Counted from the first letter of the stretch, positions 1 through 8,002 are shown. The stretch is DNA of 37,529 nucleotides from an uncultured Collinsella sp. (GCA_900549085.1 URMO01000016.1:1-37529), one strand, 5' to 3'. Program-made: numbers and translations. Notes: generated by a model from the letters alone, not told the origin.

Positions 1-402
1 GTAGCCGAACATCATACCCTGGTCACCGGCGCCGAGCCCATCGGTATCGATGGCTTCCTTGGCCTCCAGCGCCAGATCCACCCCCTGGGCGATATCCGCC
101 GACTGGGTGTGCAGCGAGCAGCTGATCTCACAGGTATCAGCATCAAAGCCATACTCCGGTTTGGTATAACCAATTTCCCGGATGATCTGGCGTGCGATCT
201 CGATGTAATTTACCGTGGCCGCAGTCGTTATTTCTCCCATGATGTGTACCGCACCGGGCTCTGCGGTGGTTTCGCAGGCACAGCGCACCGATGCGCAACC
301 CTGCTCGCGCAGCAGTGCAAAGAGCATGGTGTCGGGGGCAATCTGAACCTTGACCTTGCGGCCGTTGAGCGTAAAGGAAAGATCGATGAGTTTGGCAGCC
401 AT
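1..402 (-). CDS. Partial chimeric ORF: [2Fe-2S] subunit start joined in frame to the middle of S-adenosylmethionine synthetase (MetK)
   Basis: The ORF starts at the ATG at 402, overlapping the TAA of the FAD-subunit gene by one base, with GAGGTG upstream. It runs off the left edge. Its first ~45 residues look like the small subunit of a molybdenum hydroxylase (LNGRKVKV, then LLREQGCASVRCACETT), stopping just where further iron-sulfur cysteines should come. From about position 279 down to 1 the same frame encodes a clear internal part of MetK (GEITT, REIGYT, QSADIAQGVD, GAGDQGMMFGY). No stop or frameshift marks the change. Both families carry a CETT motif at the switch, so a short shared stretch near 265-279 could have joined two unrelated loci during assembly. 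A real fusion would lack the [2Fe-2S] ligands and the MetK N-terminus, so it should not work as either protein. I regard it as two partial genes. Confidence 0.75.
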   Translation of the reverse strand, partial: MAAKLIDLSFTLNGRKVKVQIAPDTMLFALLREQGCASVRCACETTAEPGAVHIMGEITTAATVNYIEIARQIIREIGYTKPEYGFDADTCEISCSLHTQSADIAQGVDLALEAKEAIDTDGLGAGDQGMMFGY

Positions 403-1316
403 TAGCGCACCTCGCTAGAATCGACGCCGGGCACGCGGCGGCAGGAATACTCGTCCGTGGCAAACTTAGGCACTTGCACGGTCTCGAGCTCGTGGGCAAG
501 CGCAGCCGAAAGCTCGATGCCGGCGGCGCGGCGCACGGCCTGAATCGCCAGCGGGGCCGAGATGCGGCGGCGGTAGTCGGCCGAGCCCCACAGATTGGTG
601 CCGTAGCTCAGCGCGCGTACGGATGCGGCCAGGGCGCGCAGCTCGTCCTCGGAAGGCTGCTCGGCGGTAAGGCCGCATGCCTCACCCTGCAGCAGGGTCG
701 CGCGCAGCGGGCGGGCACCCACGGTGACGTGCCAGCTGTTGTCCCACCAGGCGGCGGTGACGTTTAAGGAGGGGAAGTCGGTCGCAGCCTTGCGCACGGC
801 CTCGTAGCTCGCACGGTAATCGTGCTTGACGACCACGACGTGCTCGATCACGACACGTACATAGCCCATGTCCACGAACTCGGCGAGCGGCACGCGGCCG
901 GCACCCGTCAGCTCAACGTACGAATCGAGCGCCAAAAAGGCCGAGAGCACGTCCGAAAAACCAAAGCGACCGTAGATGCTGCCGCCCACCGTGGCGGTGT
1001 TGCGCAGCTGCACGCCCACGATATCGTGGACGGCGAACTCAAAGACATGGTTGACAAGCGCGTTGAGCTCGGCATGGCGCTCGAGCTGGCGCAGGGTGCA
1101 CATGGCACCGATGCGAAACTCGGTCTCGGTCTCCTCGATCTGATCGAGTCCGCAGGCCGAAAGGTCAATCGCCGTCGCCACGCGACGCGAGCCCAGGCGC
1201 ATCCAGATGCCGCCGCCCACAATCTTGTTGTTGCGGTTCTTCTGTAAGAGCTCATAGGCTTCGGCCGCGCTTCCAACACGGACGTAGGTACCGAACTTGA
1301 GCACGTTCTCCCCCAT
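402..1316 (-). CDS. FAD-binding subunit of a molybdenum hydroxylase (xanthine dehydrogenase / CO dehydrogenase medium-subunit family)
   Basis: A 304-residue protein of the usual length for the medium, FAD-carrying subunit of xanthine-dehydrogenase-type enzymes. It passes electrons from the [2Fe-2S] subunit to NAD or another acceptor. The N-terminal FAD-binding region has IVGGGIWMRLG near residue 33 and the second FAD signature RNTATVGGSIYG followed by a conserved FSD near residue 120. The C-terminal part resembles the CO-dehydrogenase flavoprotein C-terminal domain. The next gene downstream begins as the [2Fe-2S] subunit, the expected operon partner, but is cut by the chimeric junction; no molybdenum-binding large subunit is seen. 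The substrate cannot be read from this subunit. Selenium-dependent molybdenum hydroxylases would suit the SelD/YedF genes elsewhere in the window, but that link is inference. Start at 1316 is preceded by GGAGAG very close to the ATG; a GTG at codon 5 is an alternative. Confidence 0.8.
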   Translation of the reverse strand: MGENVLKFGTYVRVGSAAEAYELLQKNRNNKIVGGGIWMRLGSRRVATAIDLSACGLDQIEETETEFRIGAMCTLRQLERHAELNALVNHVFEFAVHDIVGVQLRNTATVGGSIYGRFGFSDVLSAFLALDSYVELTGAGRVPLAEFVDMGYVRVVIEHVVVVKHDYRASYEAVRKAATDFPSLNVTAAWWDNSWHVTVGARPLRATLLQGEACGLTAEQPSEDELRALAASVRALSYGTNLWGSADYRRRISAPLAIQAVRRAAGIELSAALAHELETVQVPKFATDEYSCRRVPGVDSSEVR

Positions 1317-1411
1317 CTCTCCACTTGTCCAGTACTTTTAAGTGTACCAAACGAGGGGCCGCAACTCATGCCGAGACAAAATGATCCGTTTTCCTCCGTC
1401 CCCGACGGATC

Positions 1412-1444
1412 AAAAAAGGCTCCCAGCCAAGATGACTGGGAGCC
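1412..1444 (-). terminator. Rho-independent terminator of gdhA
   Basis: A perfect 9-bp stem (GGCTCCCAG with CTGGGAGCC) with a 9-base loop is followed on the minus strand by six T residues (AAAAAA at 1412-1417 on plus). It lies 27 bases after the gdhA stop, as expected for its terminator. Confidence 0.93.
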
Positions 1445-1471
1445 TTCTGCGATGCTATGTCGAGCGAAGAT

Positions 1472-2827
1472 TTAGCAGACGCCCTGGGCGAGCATGGCGT
1501 CGGCGACCTTCAGGAAGCCGGCGATGTTAGCGCCCATTACAAAGTTGCCCTCCTGGCCATACTCCTTGGCGGTGTCGTCCACGTTGTGGAACATGCCGCG
1601 CATGAGCTGCTCGAGCTTGCCGTCGACCTCCTCGAAGGTCCAGGACAGGTGCTCGGCGTTCTGGCTCATCTCCAGGCCGGACACGAGCACGCCGCCGGCG
1701 TTGGCAGCCTTACCGGGCATAAAGGCGACGCCGTTCTCCTGGAAGTAGGTCGTGGCCTCGATGGTCGTGGGCATGTTCGCGCCCTCGCCAACCACCTTGC
1801 AGCCGTTGGCGACGAGCGCCTGGGCGTCCTCGAGCAGCAACGTGTTCTCGCGAGCGCAGGGCAGCGCGATGTCGCAGGGAAGCTGCCACACGCCGCGGCC
1901 GTCGCCCTCGTGCCACACGGCGTTGGGCTTCTCGTCAACGTACATGGCGAGCGTAACGCCCTTGTCGTGGCCGGAACGCTTCTTGTTGTAGATGTGCTCG
2001 AGCACGGTGTAGTCGATGCCGTCGGGATCCTCGACCCAGCCGTGGGTGTCGGAGCAGGCCAGCACCTTGCCGCCGAGCTGGGAGACCTTCTGGACTGCGT
2101 AGATGGCGACGTTACCGGAGCCGTGAACGACGACGTTCTTGCCCTCGAAGGAGTCGCCGCGGCTCTTGAGGTACTCGTCCACAAAGTAGGCCAGACCGTA
2201 GCCGGTGGCCTCGGTACGGGCGAGCGAGCCGCCAAAGGAGAGGCCCTTGCCGGTGAGGACGCCGGTCCACTCGTTGGTCAGGCGCTTGTACTGACCGAAC
2301 AGGTAGGCAACCTCGCGGCCGCCAACGCCCAGGTCACCGGCGGGAACGTCGGTGTTGGGGCCGATGTGGCGATAGAGCTCGGTCATAAAGGACTGGCAGA
2401 AGCGCATGATCTCGTTGTTGGACTTGCCCTTGGGGTCAAAGTCGGAGCCGCCCTTGCCGCCGCCCATGGGAAGGGTGGTCAGGCTGTTCTTAAGGATCTG
2501 CTCCAGGCCCAGGAACTTGAGCATGCCCAGGGTGACCGTCGGGTTAAAGCGCAGGCCGCCCTTGTAGGGTCCAATGGCAGAGTTGAACTCGACGCGGTAG
2601 CCGCGGTTGACCTGGACCTTGCCCTGGTCGTCGACCCAGGGGACACGGAACATAACGATGCGCTCGGGCTCGACGAGGCGCTCAAGCAGGGCGGCCTCCT
2701 CGTACTCGGGATGGGCGTCGAGCGCCGGCTGGATGGTGCCGAGGATCTCAGTCGCTGCCTGGATAAACTCAGGCTGCTCGGGATAGCGGGCCTTGAGCTC
2801 GTCGAGAACTTTCTGCGTGTAGCTCAT
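1472..2827 (-). CDS. gdhA: NADP-type glutamate dehydrogenase
   Basis: A 451-residue protein matching the hexameric GDH family in length and motifs. It interconverts 2-oxoglutarate plus ammonium and glutamate in the cytoplasm and serves ammonium assimilation. The substrate-binding and catalytic region is plain: YKGGLRFNPTV near residue 95, then PMGGGKGGSDFDPKGKS with the active-site lysine near residue 126, followed by the GNVAIYAVQKV dinucleotide-binding fold in the second half. NADP preference is inferred from the family branch. The start has GGAGG six bases ahead of the ATG. The gene is monocistronic, with its own terminator at 1412-1444. A TATTAT box lies in the 257-base upstream gap but I could not find a convincing -35 partner. 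Confidence 0.96.
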   Translation of the reverse strand: MSYTQKVLDELKARYPEQPEFIQAATEILGTIQPALDAHPEYEEAALLERLVEPERIVMFRVPWVDDQGKVQVNRGYRVEFNSAIGPYKGGLRFNPTVTLGMLKFLGLEQILKNSLTTLPMGGGKGGSDFDPKGKSNNEIMRFCQSFMTELYRHIGPNTDVPAGDLGVGGREVAYLFGQYKRLTNEWTGVLTGKGLSFGGSLARTEATGYGLAYFVDEYLKSRGDSFEGKNVVVHGSGNVAIYAVQKVSQLGGKVLACSDTHGWVEDPDGIDYTVLEHIYNKKRSGHDKGVTLAMYVDEKPNAVWHEGDGRGVWQLPCDIALPCARENTLLLEDAQALVANGCKVVGEGANMPTTIEATTYFQENGVAFMPGKAANAGGVLVSGLEMSQNAEHLSWTFEEVDGKLEQLMRGMFHNVDDTAKEYGQEGNFVMGANIAGFLKVADAMLAQGVC

Positions 2828-3084
2828 GCTTCCTCCAATGATGGGAAACGAAAAATGTTGGTCGCGGCACCCTATGCGCCGCGAGCTTTATCGCTTATGG
2901 ATAATATCGCACTGTTGCGGCAAAGTTTCGCATAAGCCGACGAGCAGATGTTTCATTTTGATTACGATGCAGGTAGAAGCGTTTTTGAGTGCCTGACGTG
3001 CAAAACCCGTGTTTCAAACCTGTTTCGTCCACGTGTTCCAAACCAACACAAAGGTGCCTGCCCCCAATGTGGTGGTTTTGGTGG

Positions 3085-3480
3085 CTAGAGGACGAGCTGA
3101 TGGTAGTCGGCGGGGGTTATGCGGCCCTCGGTGGCGGCGCGGAAGGCGGCGAGGGCATCGCCCGAGAACGGCATGGCCCAGCACAGCCCGCAACCTGCGG
3201 TAATGGAGCCGGGCAAAGGCATAATGCGCCCGGGCACACCGGCATCCAGGCACAGCTGCTCGCATTCCATCACATCGAAGGTGCTGTCAAACGACACGAT
3301 AATCTTGCGCTCGTGGTCGGGGGCATCACCGGATGGGCCTTCGCGGTGTGCCTCACGATACGCCGCGGCGGCCGCTTCCTCTTCCGCAGTATGCCCACAG
3401 CCACCGCAGCCGCAGGTACAGGGCTCGGAACCATCGCAAGTGCAAGGCTCTCCCGTGTCGGGGCAAATATCATGAGACAT
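3085..3480 (-). CDS. DUF3343 protein with a Cys-rich N-terminal extension (putative Se/S carrier)
   Basis: A 131-residue protein in two parts. Residues ~46-131 are a DUF3343 domain (FDSTFDVMECEQLC, GVPGRIMPLPG, GCGLCW), a small family repeatedly found next to selenium genes and proposed to carry selenium or sulfur. Residues 1-30 are an unusual extension with seven cysteines (6, 13, 15, 21, 23, 25, 28) and His30, which could bind a metal, a cluster or selenium. The second DUF3343 protein in the window (31173-31424) lacks this extension. The gene follows mobA by 15 bases, so the two are probably co-transcribed. The bases before both DUF3343 starts are nearly the same (TTGGAGTTGCC then ATG), hinting at common origin. 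The biochemical role is unproven; alternatives are a redox or metal-chaperone function. Confidence 0.8.
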   Translation of the reverse strand: MSHDICPDTGEPCTCDGSEPCTCGCGGCGHTAEEEAAAAAYREAHREGPSGDAPDHERKIIVSFDSTFDVMECEQLCLDAGVPGRIMPLPGSITAGCGLCWAMPFSGDALAAFRAATEGRITPADYHQLVL

Positions 3481-3495
3481 GGCAACTCCAATCGT

Positions 3496-4128
3496 CTAGG
3501 CGAGTAACTCGGCCGCCGCAAACTCCTCGGGCGTATTGACGTTCTCGAAGCAGAGCGTCGAGCCCGCGGCCTTAACGATCTGCGGTTCATCCATATAACC
3601 AGCCTGAACGCGATTGATCAGGCAGCGAATGCGCTGGCGGTCGCAGGCGAGCAGCTCATGGGCAATCGGCGCACACGCGTCACGGCGCCAGACGGCGCAA
3701 AGCGGCTCAATCCCCCGTTCCTCGTGCGGCACGCACACATCGAGCGCCTCGGCCTCGACACGATCGGCAAGCGCGCCGATGAGTTCCGGCGAGACAAACG
3801 GCATATCGCAGGCGACGATCGCCACGAGCGGCAATCGGGCCGCGGCCAACGAGCTCGCGATGCCGCGCATGGCACCCGCCGGCCCCTCAAGGTCCGGCAC
3901 TATTCGCGGCACCAGGCCGCCAAACGTGCGCTCCTCAAGGTAGGCAAGCTCGCTGGGACGCGACGTCGTCACGACCAACTCACCGGCAACTGGCGCCAAC
4001 CGACCCAGTACGCGCTCGATGAGCGGCTCGCCGCAAAACGCCATGCGCGCCTTATCGCAGCCCATGCGCGAGGACAGCCCGCCCGCCTGGACGACACAAG
4101 AAAGATCGGTACGTCTTACGGTAGTCAT
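3496..4128 (-). CDS. mobA: Molybdenum cofactor guanylyltransferase
   Basis: A 210-residue protein of the MobA nucleotidyltransferase family. It joins GMP from GTP to molybdopterin to make the guanine dinucleotide cofactor used by DMSO-reductase-family enzymes such as FdhF and the 8003-10120 protein. Visible are the N-terminal nucleotide-binding loop QAGGLSSRMGCDKARM, the central VPDLEGPAGAMRGI region, the metal-binding ACDMPFVSPE and, near the C-terminus, the ENVNTPEEF signature. The frame stays open to 4434, but that would run through tRNA-Sec, so I chose the ATG at 4128, which has GGAGG upstream and places QAGG at the expected distance. It sits between selC and the DUF3343 gene, matching the need of a selenoprotein formate dehydrogenase for both selenium and molybdenum cofactor. 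Confidence 0.92.
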   Translation of the reverse strand: MTTVRRTDLSCVVQAGGLSSRMGCDKARMAFCGEPLIERVLGRLAPVAGELVVTTSRPSELAYLEERTFGGLVPRIVPDLEGPAGAMRGIASSLAAARLPLVAIVACDMPFVSPELIGALADRVEAEALDVCVPHEERGIEPLCAVWRRDACAPIAHELLACDRQRIRCLINRVQAGYMDEPQIVKAAGSTLCFENVNTPEEFAAAELLA

Positions 4129-4218
4129 ACGGCAAAACACCTCCATCGGCATGCTCGAAACCCGGTGCACGATGCTAACTACAGCCGCCGAAATAGCGGC
4201 GCTACGAAAAACTCGTGC

Positions 4219-4245
4219 AAAAACAAAACAGCGCCTTTGCGGCAC
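4219..4245 (-). terminator. Probable terminator of tRNA-Sec
   Basis: Just past the tRNA-Sec 3' end, the minus strand has a short GTGCC-GCAAA-GGCGC hairpin (5 bp, one wobble) followed by TGTTTTGTTTTTG. The stem is short but the T-rich tail is good. Confidence 0.55.
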
Positions 4246-4282
4246 GCAGCATGACCGCGAGCACAAAAGCGCTGGTAGCGTG

Positions 4283-4379
4283 TGGCGGGAACGTATGTGA
4301 ATCGAACACATCCAAGACGTTTTGCACGCCTCGCAACAGTTTTGAGGACCGCGGAGCCCACCGGAGCCCATCCGTTCCC
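4283..4379 (-). tRNA. selC: tRNA-Sec (anticodon TCA)
   Basis: A 97-base gene with an encoded CCA end. The 5' end GGGAACG pairs with CGTTCCC before G-CCA. The D arm is the long selenocysteine type: GGGCTC, a four-base CGGT loop, then GGGCTC (6 bp with wobbles). The anticodon loop CCTCAAA gives TCA, reading UGA. The extra arm is long (7 bp with wobbles, GAGGCGT with ACGTCTT), and the T arm is ATGTG-TTCGATT-CACAT. The eighth acceptor pair characteristic of bacterial tRNA-Sec would be a G-A mismatch here. It lies between selB and mobA and serves the UGA codons of fdhF and selD. Identification is firm. Confidence 0.95.
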
Positions 4380-4391
4380 AAGTGCGGAGGT

Positions 4392-4422
4392 ATTTTACCA
4401 AACCGAAACGGCTCCATCCCAA
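4392..4422 (-). promoter_or_regulatory. Candidate promoter of selC
   Basis: A TAAAAT box at 4392-4397 lies 12 bases ahead of the mature tRNA-Sec 5' end. A TTGGGA box at 4417-4422 is a possible -35, but the 19-base spacing is long. The -10 is more convincing than the -35. Confidence 0.45.
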
Positions 4423-4437
4423 AAAGACGAGCAAGAA

Positions 4438-4510
4438 GTTGCGGTGGAATAGTTCCTGTATTTGCTGCCAAAGCCTCCAAATAGGAACTATTTCACCGCA
4501 ACTGAGGAGG
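4438..4510 (-). repeat. Intergenic palindromic repeat, family A, copy 1
   Basis: A 20-bp hairpin arm at 4438-4457 pairs with 4483-4502 with a single G-T wobble. The outer arm GTTGCGGTGRAATA is shared with the copies at 26926 and 28208, but the inner arm differs (GTTCCT/AGGAAC instead of CGGACT/AGTCCG) while still pairing. A CCTCC tag lies next to one side only (read on minus: CCTCCTCAGTTGCGG). It sits 18 bases past the selB stop, ahead of selC. There is no clean T-run, so it is not a plain intrinsic terminator. Confidence 0.85.
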
Positions 4511-4528
4511 TGGGGCGGGGTGGCTGAT

Positions 4529-6496
4529 CTAGCGCAGGGACCTCAGGCCGCCGGCATCCTTGTCGAGCACCGTAAAGCGCACGGCATCCAGGTGCTCCAA
4601 GATACTGATGGCACGTTTGCGTGACACGCCCAGGGCCTCGCGCAGGGCGCTCGTGGTGGCGGCACCGCCGGCAGCCTCGATAGCGGCGGCGACGAGCTCG
4701 CGAGCATGGGCCTCGGCGGCAGCGGACAAGGCAACGTCGCGCTCGACCTTCACGATGGAGCGGTTGAGCGAAAGCTCGCGCAGGGCACGCGTCATGGTGT
4801 CGCGATCGAGCTGCAACCGCTCGCCCACCTCGGGCAATGTCGGTGCATCGAGGCCGTCTTCGTCCAGCAAAGCAACAATACGTTCGCAGGCCTCGCGCAC
4901 CACACGCGCCGCGGCGGCAGCGGAGTGCGGGTCGAACACCTCGGCGCCCTCGGAGGCACACACGCCACGCGAGCAGCCCTCGGCAATCAGAGCCGCGGCA
5001 ACTGTATCGTCAGCGGCAGGCCACGCAGCATGGGCAACGGCGCCGGGCGTAAAGCCCGTCTCCTTGGGAGACGCCGTATGCATGGCTGACAGGGTCGCCG
5101 CCAATGCATCCATCGCTGTGTCGAGCACCATGGCATCCGCCAAGAGGTCAGCATCACCCACGGCAAGCTTGCGAACGGAGCCCTGCGACACCAACCCGCG
5201 CAGTGCGGCATCGACCTCGCTGACACCAAGATCCAAGGCCTCGGCAACATCAGCCGCCGAAACCGGCAGTATCTGCAGCGCCAGCCAAGCGCCCACACCG
5301 CCCGCGATATCGCCGGACTCGAGCGCCGCAAACAGTGCGCGCTCGCCGGCAGAAAGCTCGCGCGAGCGACGGCAGCGCGAAAGCAGCACGCGCCCGCCGC
5401 CGATGAGCATAACGGGCGAATATGAGAGCACCACAGCATGGTCTCCGGCTCGCAGCGGCAGCGGCTCCTCCAGGCGCACCTGCACGGTACGGGTCTCGCC
5501 CACCGCCATGGGGGCCTCGCCCTCCAAAAGCATGATGCGGCCGACGACCTCGGCCGTGCCGGCCATCACATGCACGCGCGCGCCCGATTCGAGTACGCGC
5601 GGCTTGGCGCCCTCGCGGCCCAGGTAGGTGAACGTCATCATAAAGCGTAACGTCTGACCAAAACGGTCCGCCACGCCCAGCATCTCGCCGCGGTCAAGTG
5701 CCGCGACACCGTCACCCACTAAATTGAGCGCCACGCGCTGTCCGGGCAGTGCTCGCGGCGTATCGCCATGCACCTGAATCCCGCGCACGCGACAGACCGT
5801 ACGCGACGGCAAGGCCATCAGCTCGTCGCCCACCGCAACCGGCGCATCGTGCAACGTTCCCGTCACCACGGTACCGGCGCCCTTGATCGTAAAGCAGCGG
5901 TCGATAGGCAGACGCGGTGCGGCATCGGTGAGCTCGGCGCGGGCACGGCAGGCATCCCAGCAAGCGGCAACCTGCTCGTCGAGCGCAGTCAGCAGGTCAT
6001 CGATCCCCGCGCCGGTCTTGGACGACACCGGCACCGTCGGCGCGCCCGCAAACACGGTATCCGAAAGAAAATCGTCCACGTCGAGCTCGGCCAGCTCAAT
6101 CATTTCGCTATCGGCCAGGTCGCACATCGTCAGCGCGACCACCATATGCGTAACGCCCAGCAGCTCCAGCACATGCACGTGCTCGCGGGTCTGCGGCATC
6201 ACGCCCTCGACGGCCGAAACCACCAGCACGGCCACGTCGATACCCGTGGCGCCCTGCACCATGGCGCGCAAGTAATGCGCATGACCCGGCACGTCGACCA
6301 GGCCAACAATCTTGCCACTTGGCAGCGCCAGCTCGCCAAAGCCCAGCTCCACGGTCATACCACGACGGCGCTCAACCTCCAGACGGTCGGGATTCTTGCC
6401 GGTCAACGCCTCGATCAGTGCCGACTTACCGTGGTCGACGTGTCCCGCCGTGCCAACGATAATGGGACACTCCACCAGCGCTTTAACCTCACTCAT
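4529..6496 (-). CDS. selB: Selenocysteine-specific elongation factor SelB
   Basis: A 655-residue protein with the full SelB layout. The N-terminal GTPase domain has GTAGHVDHGKS near residues 15-25 and DVPGH at 68-72. EF-Tu-like domains 2 and 3 follow (GCFTIKGAGTVVTGTL-type segment near residue 205), then a C-terminal array of winged helices that binds the mRNA SECIS hairpin. It delivers Sec-tRNA-Sec to ribosomes paused at UGA, here in fdhF and selD. The fourth GTPase motif, normally N/T-K-x-D, reads TMCD at 123-126, so the lysine is replaced by methionine. The start ATG overlaps the selA stop by four bases (ATGA), indicating translational coupling. Length is near the usual 610-640. Confidence 0.96.
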   Translation of the reverse strand: MSEVKALVECPIIVGTAGHVDHGKSALIEALTGKNPDRLEVERRRGMTVELGFGELALPSGKIVGLVDVPGHAHYLRAMVQGATGIDVAVLVVSAVEGVMPQTREHVHVLELLGVTHMVVALTMCDLADSEMIELAELDVDDFLSDTVFAGAPTVPVSSKTGAGIDDLLTALDEQVAACWDACRARAELTDAAPRLPIDRCFTIKGAGTVVTGTLHDAPVAVGDELMALPSRTVCRVRGIQVHGDTPRALPGQRVALNLVGDGVAALDRGEMLGVADRFGQTLRFMMTFTYLGREGAKPRVLESGARVHVMAGTAEVVGRIMLLEGEAPMAVGETRTVQVRLEEPLPLRAGDHAVVLSYSPVMLIGGGRVLLSRCRRSRELSAGERALFAALESGDIAGGVGAWLALQILPVSAADVAEALDLGVSEVDAALRGLVSQGSVRKLAVGDADLLADAMVLDTAMDALAATLSAMHTASPKETGFTPGAVAHAAWPAADDTVAAALIAEGCSRGVCASEGAEVFDPHSAAAAARVVREACERIVALLDEDGLDAPTLPEVGERLQLDRDTMTRALRELSLNRSIVKVERDVALSAAAEAHARELVAAAIEAAGGAATTSALREALGVSRKRAISILEHLDAVRFTVLDKDAGGLRSLR

Positions 6497-7950
6497 CGAG
6501 CAATCGCCTTCTTAACGCACGCGACGAGCATTGATGCCGCCGTCTCGATATCGCGGTCGCCCACAAGCGTACGAACGTCAAACAAAATGCGATCGTGCGA
6601 GGTTCGCGTGACGACCGGCGTGTCGAAGTCCTGGACAAGCGAGCGCTTGAGCGCGTCAACGGACAGGCGCCCGTCGACCGGGCAGACGGCCACGCACATC
6701 GTGGGTAGCTCGATGGTAGGAAGCGAGCCACCGCCGGGGGTTGACGATTCCTCGACGATTTCCACCTGCACGGCGCACGGGCAACCGGCCTTATCGAGCC
6801 CGGCGACCATACGATCGCGCAACTTGCGTGCGCGGCGCTCCAGATGAGCCTGCGGAAGCGTGAGCATGTTGAGCACCGGTACCTCGCGATGGGCCACATC
6901 CGCCCCATCCATATAAATGCGCAGTGTAGCCTCGAGCGCCGCCAGTGCGAGCTTGCCCGGGCGCAGGGCACGCATAAGCGGATGCGACCCGCAAGCCTGG
7001 ACCAGATCGCGACGGCCCATGATAATGCCCGCCTGTGCGGCACCGAGCAGCTTATCGCCCGAGCACGACACCAAATCGAGCCCCGCCGCGACCGAAGCCG
7101 GCGTGGGCTCCTCGCCGCCGCGCACCAGGATGTCATCGGGCAAAAGCGCGCCCGACCCCTGGTCCTCGTAGAACAGCAGGCCATGCTTGTGGGCCAGGGC
7201 GGCAAGCTCCCGAGAACCTACCTCCTCGTGGAAACCCTCGATGCGATAGTTGGAAGGATGGACTTTGAGGATCATCGCCGTATCGGGCGTGATGGCGCGC
7301 TCGTAGTCGCTCAAATGCGTGCGGTTGGTAGCCCCGACCTCAACGAGCTTGGCACCCGAGGCCTCCATAACATCGGGGATACGGAAGCTGCCGCCAATCT
7401 CGACAAGCTCGCCGCGGCTGACAATGACCTCTTTGCCTGCGGCATGGGTCGCCAGCACCAACAGCACGGCGGCCGCGTTATTGTTAACGACCAGCGCGTC
7501 CTCGGCTCCGGTAAGCGAGCGGATGAGCTGCGCGGCATGCTCCTTGCGCGACCCGCGCGAGCAGGTGTCCACACTGTACTCGAGCGTGCTGTAGCCGCGC
7601 GCGACATCGGCCACGGCCTTGGCGGCCGACTCCGCGAGCGGGGCGCGACCCAAGTTGGTATGGATGACCACGCCCGTAGCGTTGACGGCAGGGCGCAGGC
7701 TCGGCAGCGCGGAGCGGTGCGCACGCCACTCGATGGCCGAGGCCAGCTCGCGCTTAGAGCGCGGGGCGGCACCGGCGCGAATGGCGGCGCGCTCCTCGTC
7801 GAGCTCGGCCGTGACGGCGGCATGCCCCACCGCGTCGCAGGTCTCCCCCGCCGCCTTCACCACCGGCCACTCGGCAAGCAGCTCGTTGACGGAAGGAATG
7901 GCGCGCAGGCGGACGCGCACCTCATCGGACATGTTCTGGCTATCGCTCAT
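6493..7950 (-). CDS. selA: L-seryl-tRNA(Sec) selenium transferase
   Basis: A 485-residue PLP enzyme that replaces the serine hydroxyl on Ser-tRNA-Sec by selenium from selenophosphate. Motifs are intact: NATGVVIHTNLGRAPL near residue 90, the YSTLEYSVDT and GSRKEH segments near 120-137, NNNAAAVLL near 156, and the PLP-binding SCSGDKLLGAAQAG with Lys300. The N-terminal ~65 residues form the tRNA-binding helical domain. Length fits the family (about 460-480). The ATG at 7950 has AAAGG seven bases ahead. It is followed directly by selB (4-base overlap) and then selC, so three of the four selenocysteine genes are together; selD is 25 kb away in the same window. Confidence 0.96.
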   Translation of the reverse strand: MSDSQNMSDEVRVRLRAIPSVNELLAEWPVVKAAGETCDAVGHAAVTAELDEERAAIRAGAAPRSKRELASAIEWRAHRSALPSLRPAVNATGVVIHTNLGRAPLAESAAKAVADVARGYSTLEYSVDTCSRGSRKEHAAQLIRSLTGAEDALVVNNNAAAVLLVLATHAAGKEVIVSRGELVEIGGSFRIPDVMEASGAKLVEVGATNRTHLSDYERAITPDTAMILKVHPSNYRIEGFHEEVGSRELAALAHKHGLLFYEDQGSGALLPDDILVRGGEEPTPASVAAGLDLVSCSGDKLLGAAQAGIIMGRRDLVQACGSHPLMRALRPGKLALAALEATLRIYMDGADVAHREVPVLNMLTLPQAHLERRARKLRDRMVAGLDKAGCPCAVQVEIVEESSTPGGGSLPTIELPTMCVAVCPVDGRLSVDALKRSLVQDFDTPVVTRTSHDRILFDVRTLVGDRDIETAASMLVACVKKAIAR

Positions 7951-8002
7951 GTGCGGCCTTTCAAAAGAAACGTGGATCAGTCGAATACATCAGCTGAGTC
8001 AA

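Noticed and set aside
1331..1347. Near-palindrome GTACTTTTAAGTGTAC upstream of the FAD-subunit gene
   Set aside because: Only about 12 of 16 positions are symmetric and no matching site occurs elsewhere in the window, so chance is likely.
1457..2935. A plus-strand open frame of 492 codons opposite gdhA
   Set aside because: gdhA on the other strand is unmistakable and has its own terminator; the plus frame shows no family motifs and would contain that terminator.
3049..3083. Imperfect inverted repeat (CCAAACCAACAC with GTGGTGGTTTTGG) after the first DUF3343 gene
   Set aside because: Pairing is interrupted and no T-run follows, so I could not call it a terminator or a repeat with confidence.
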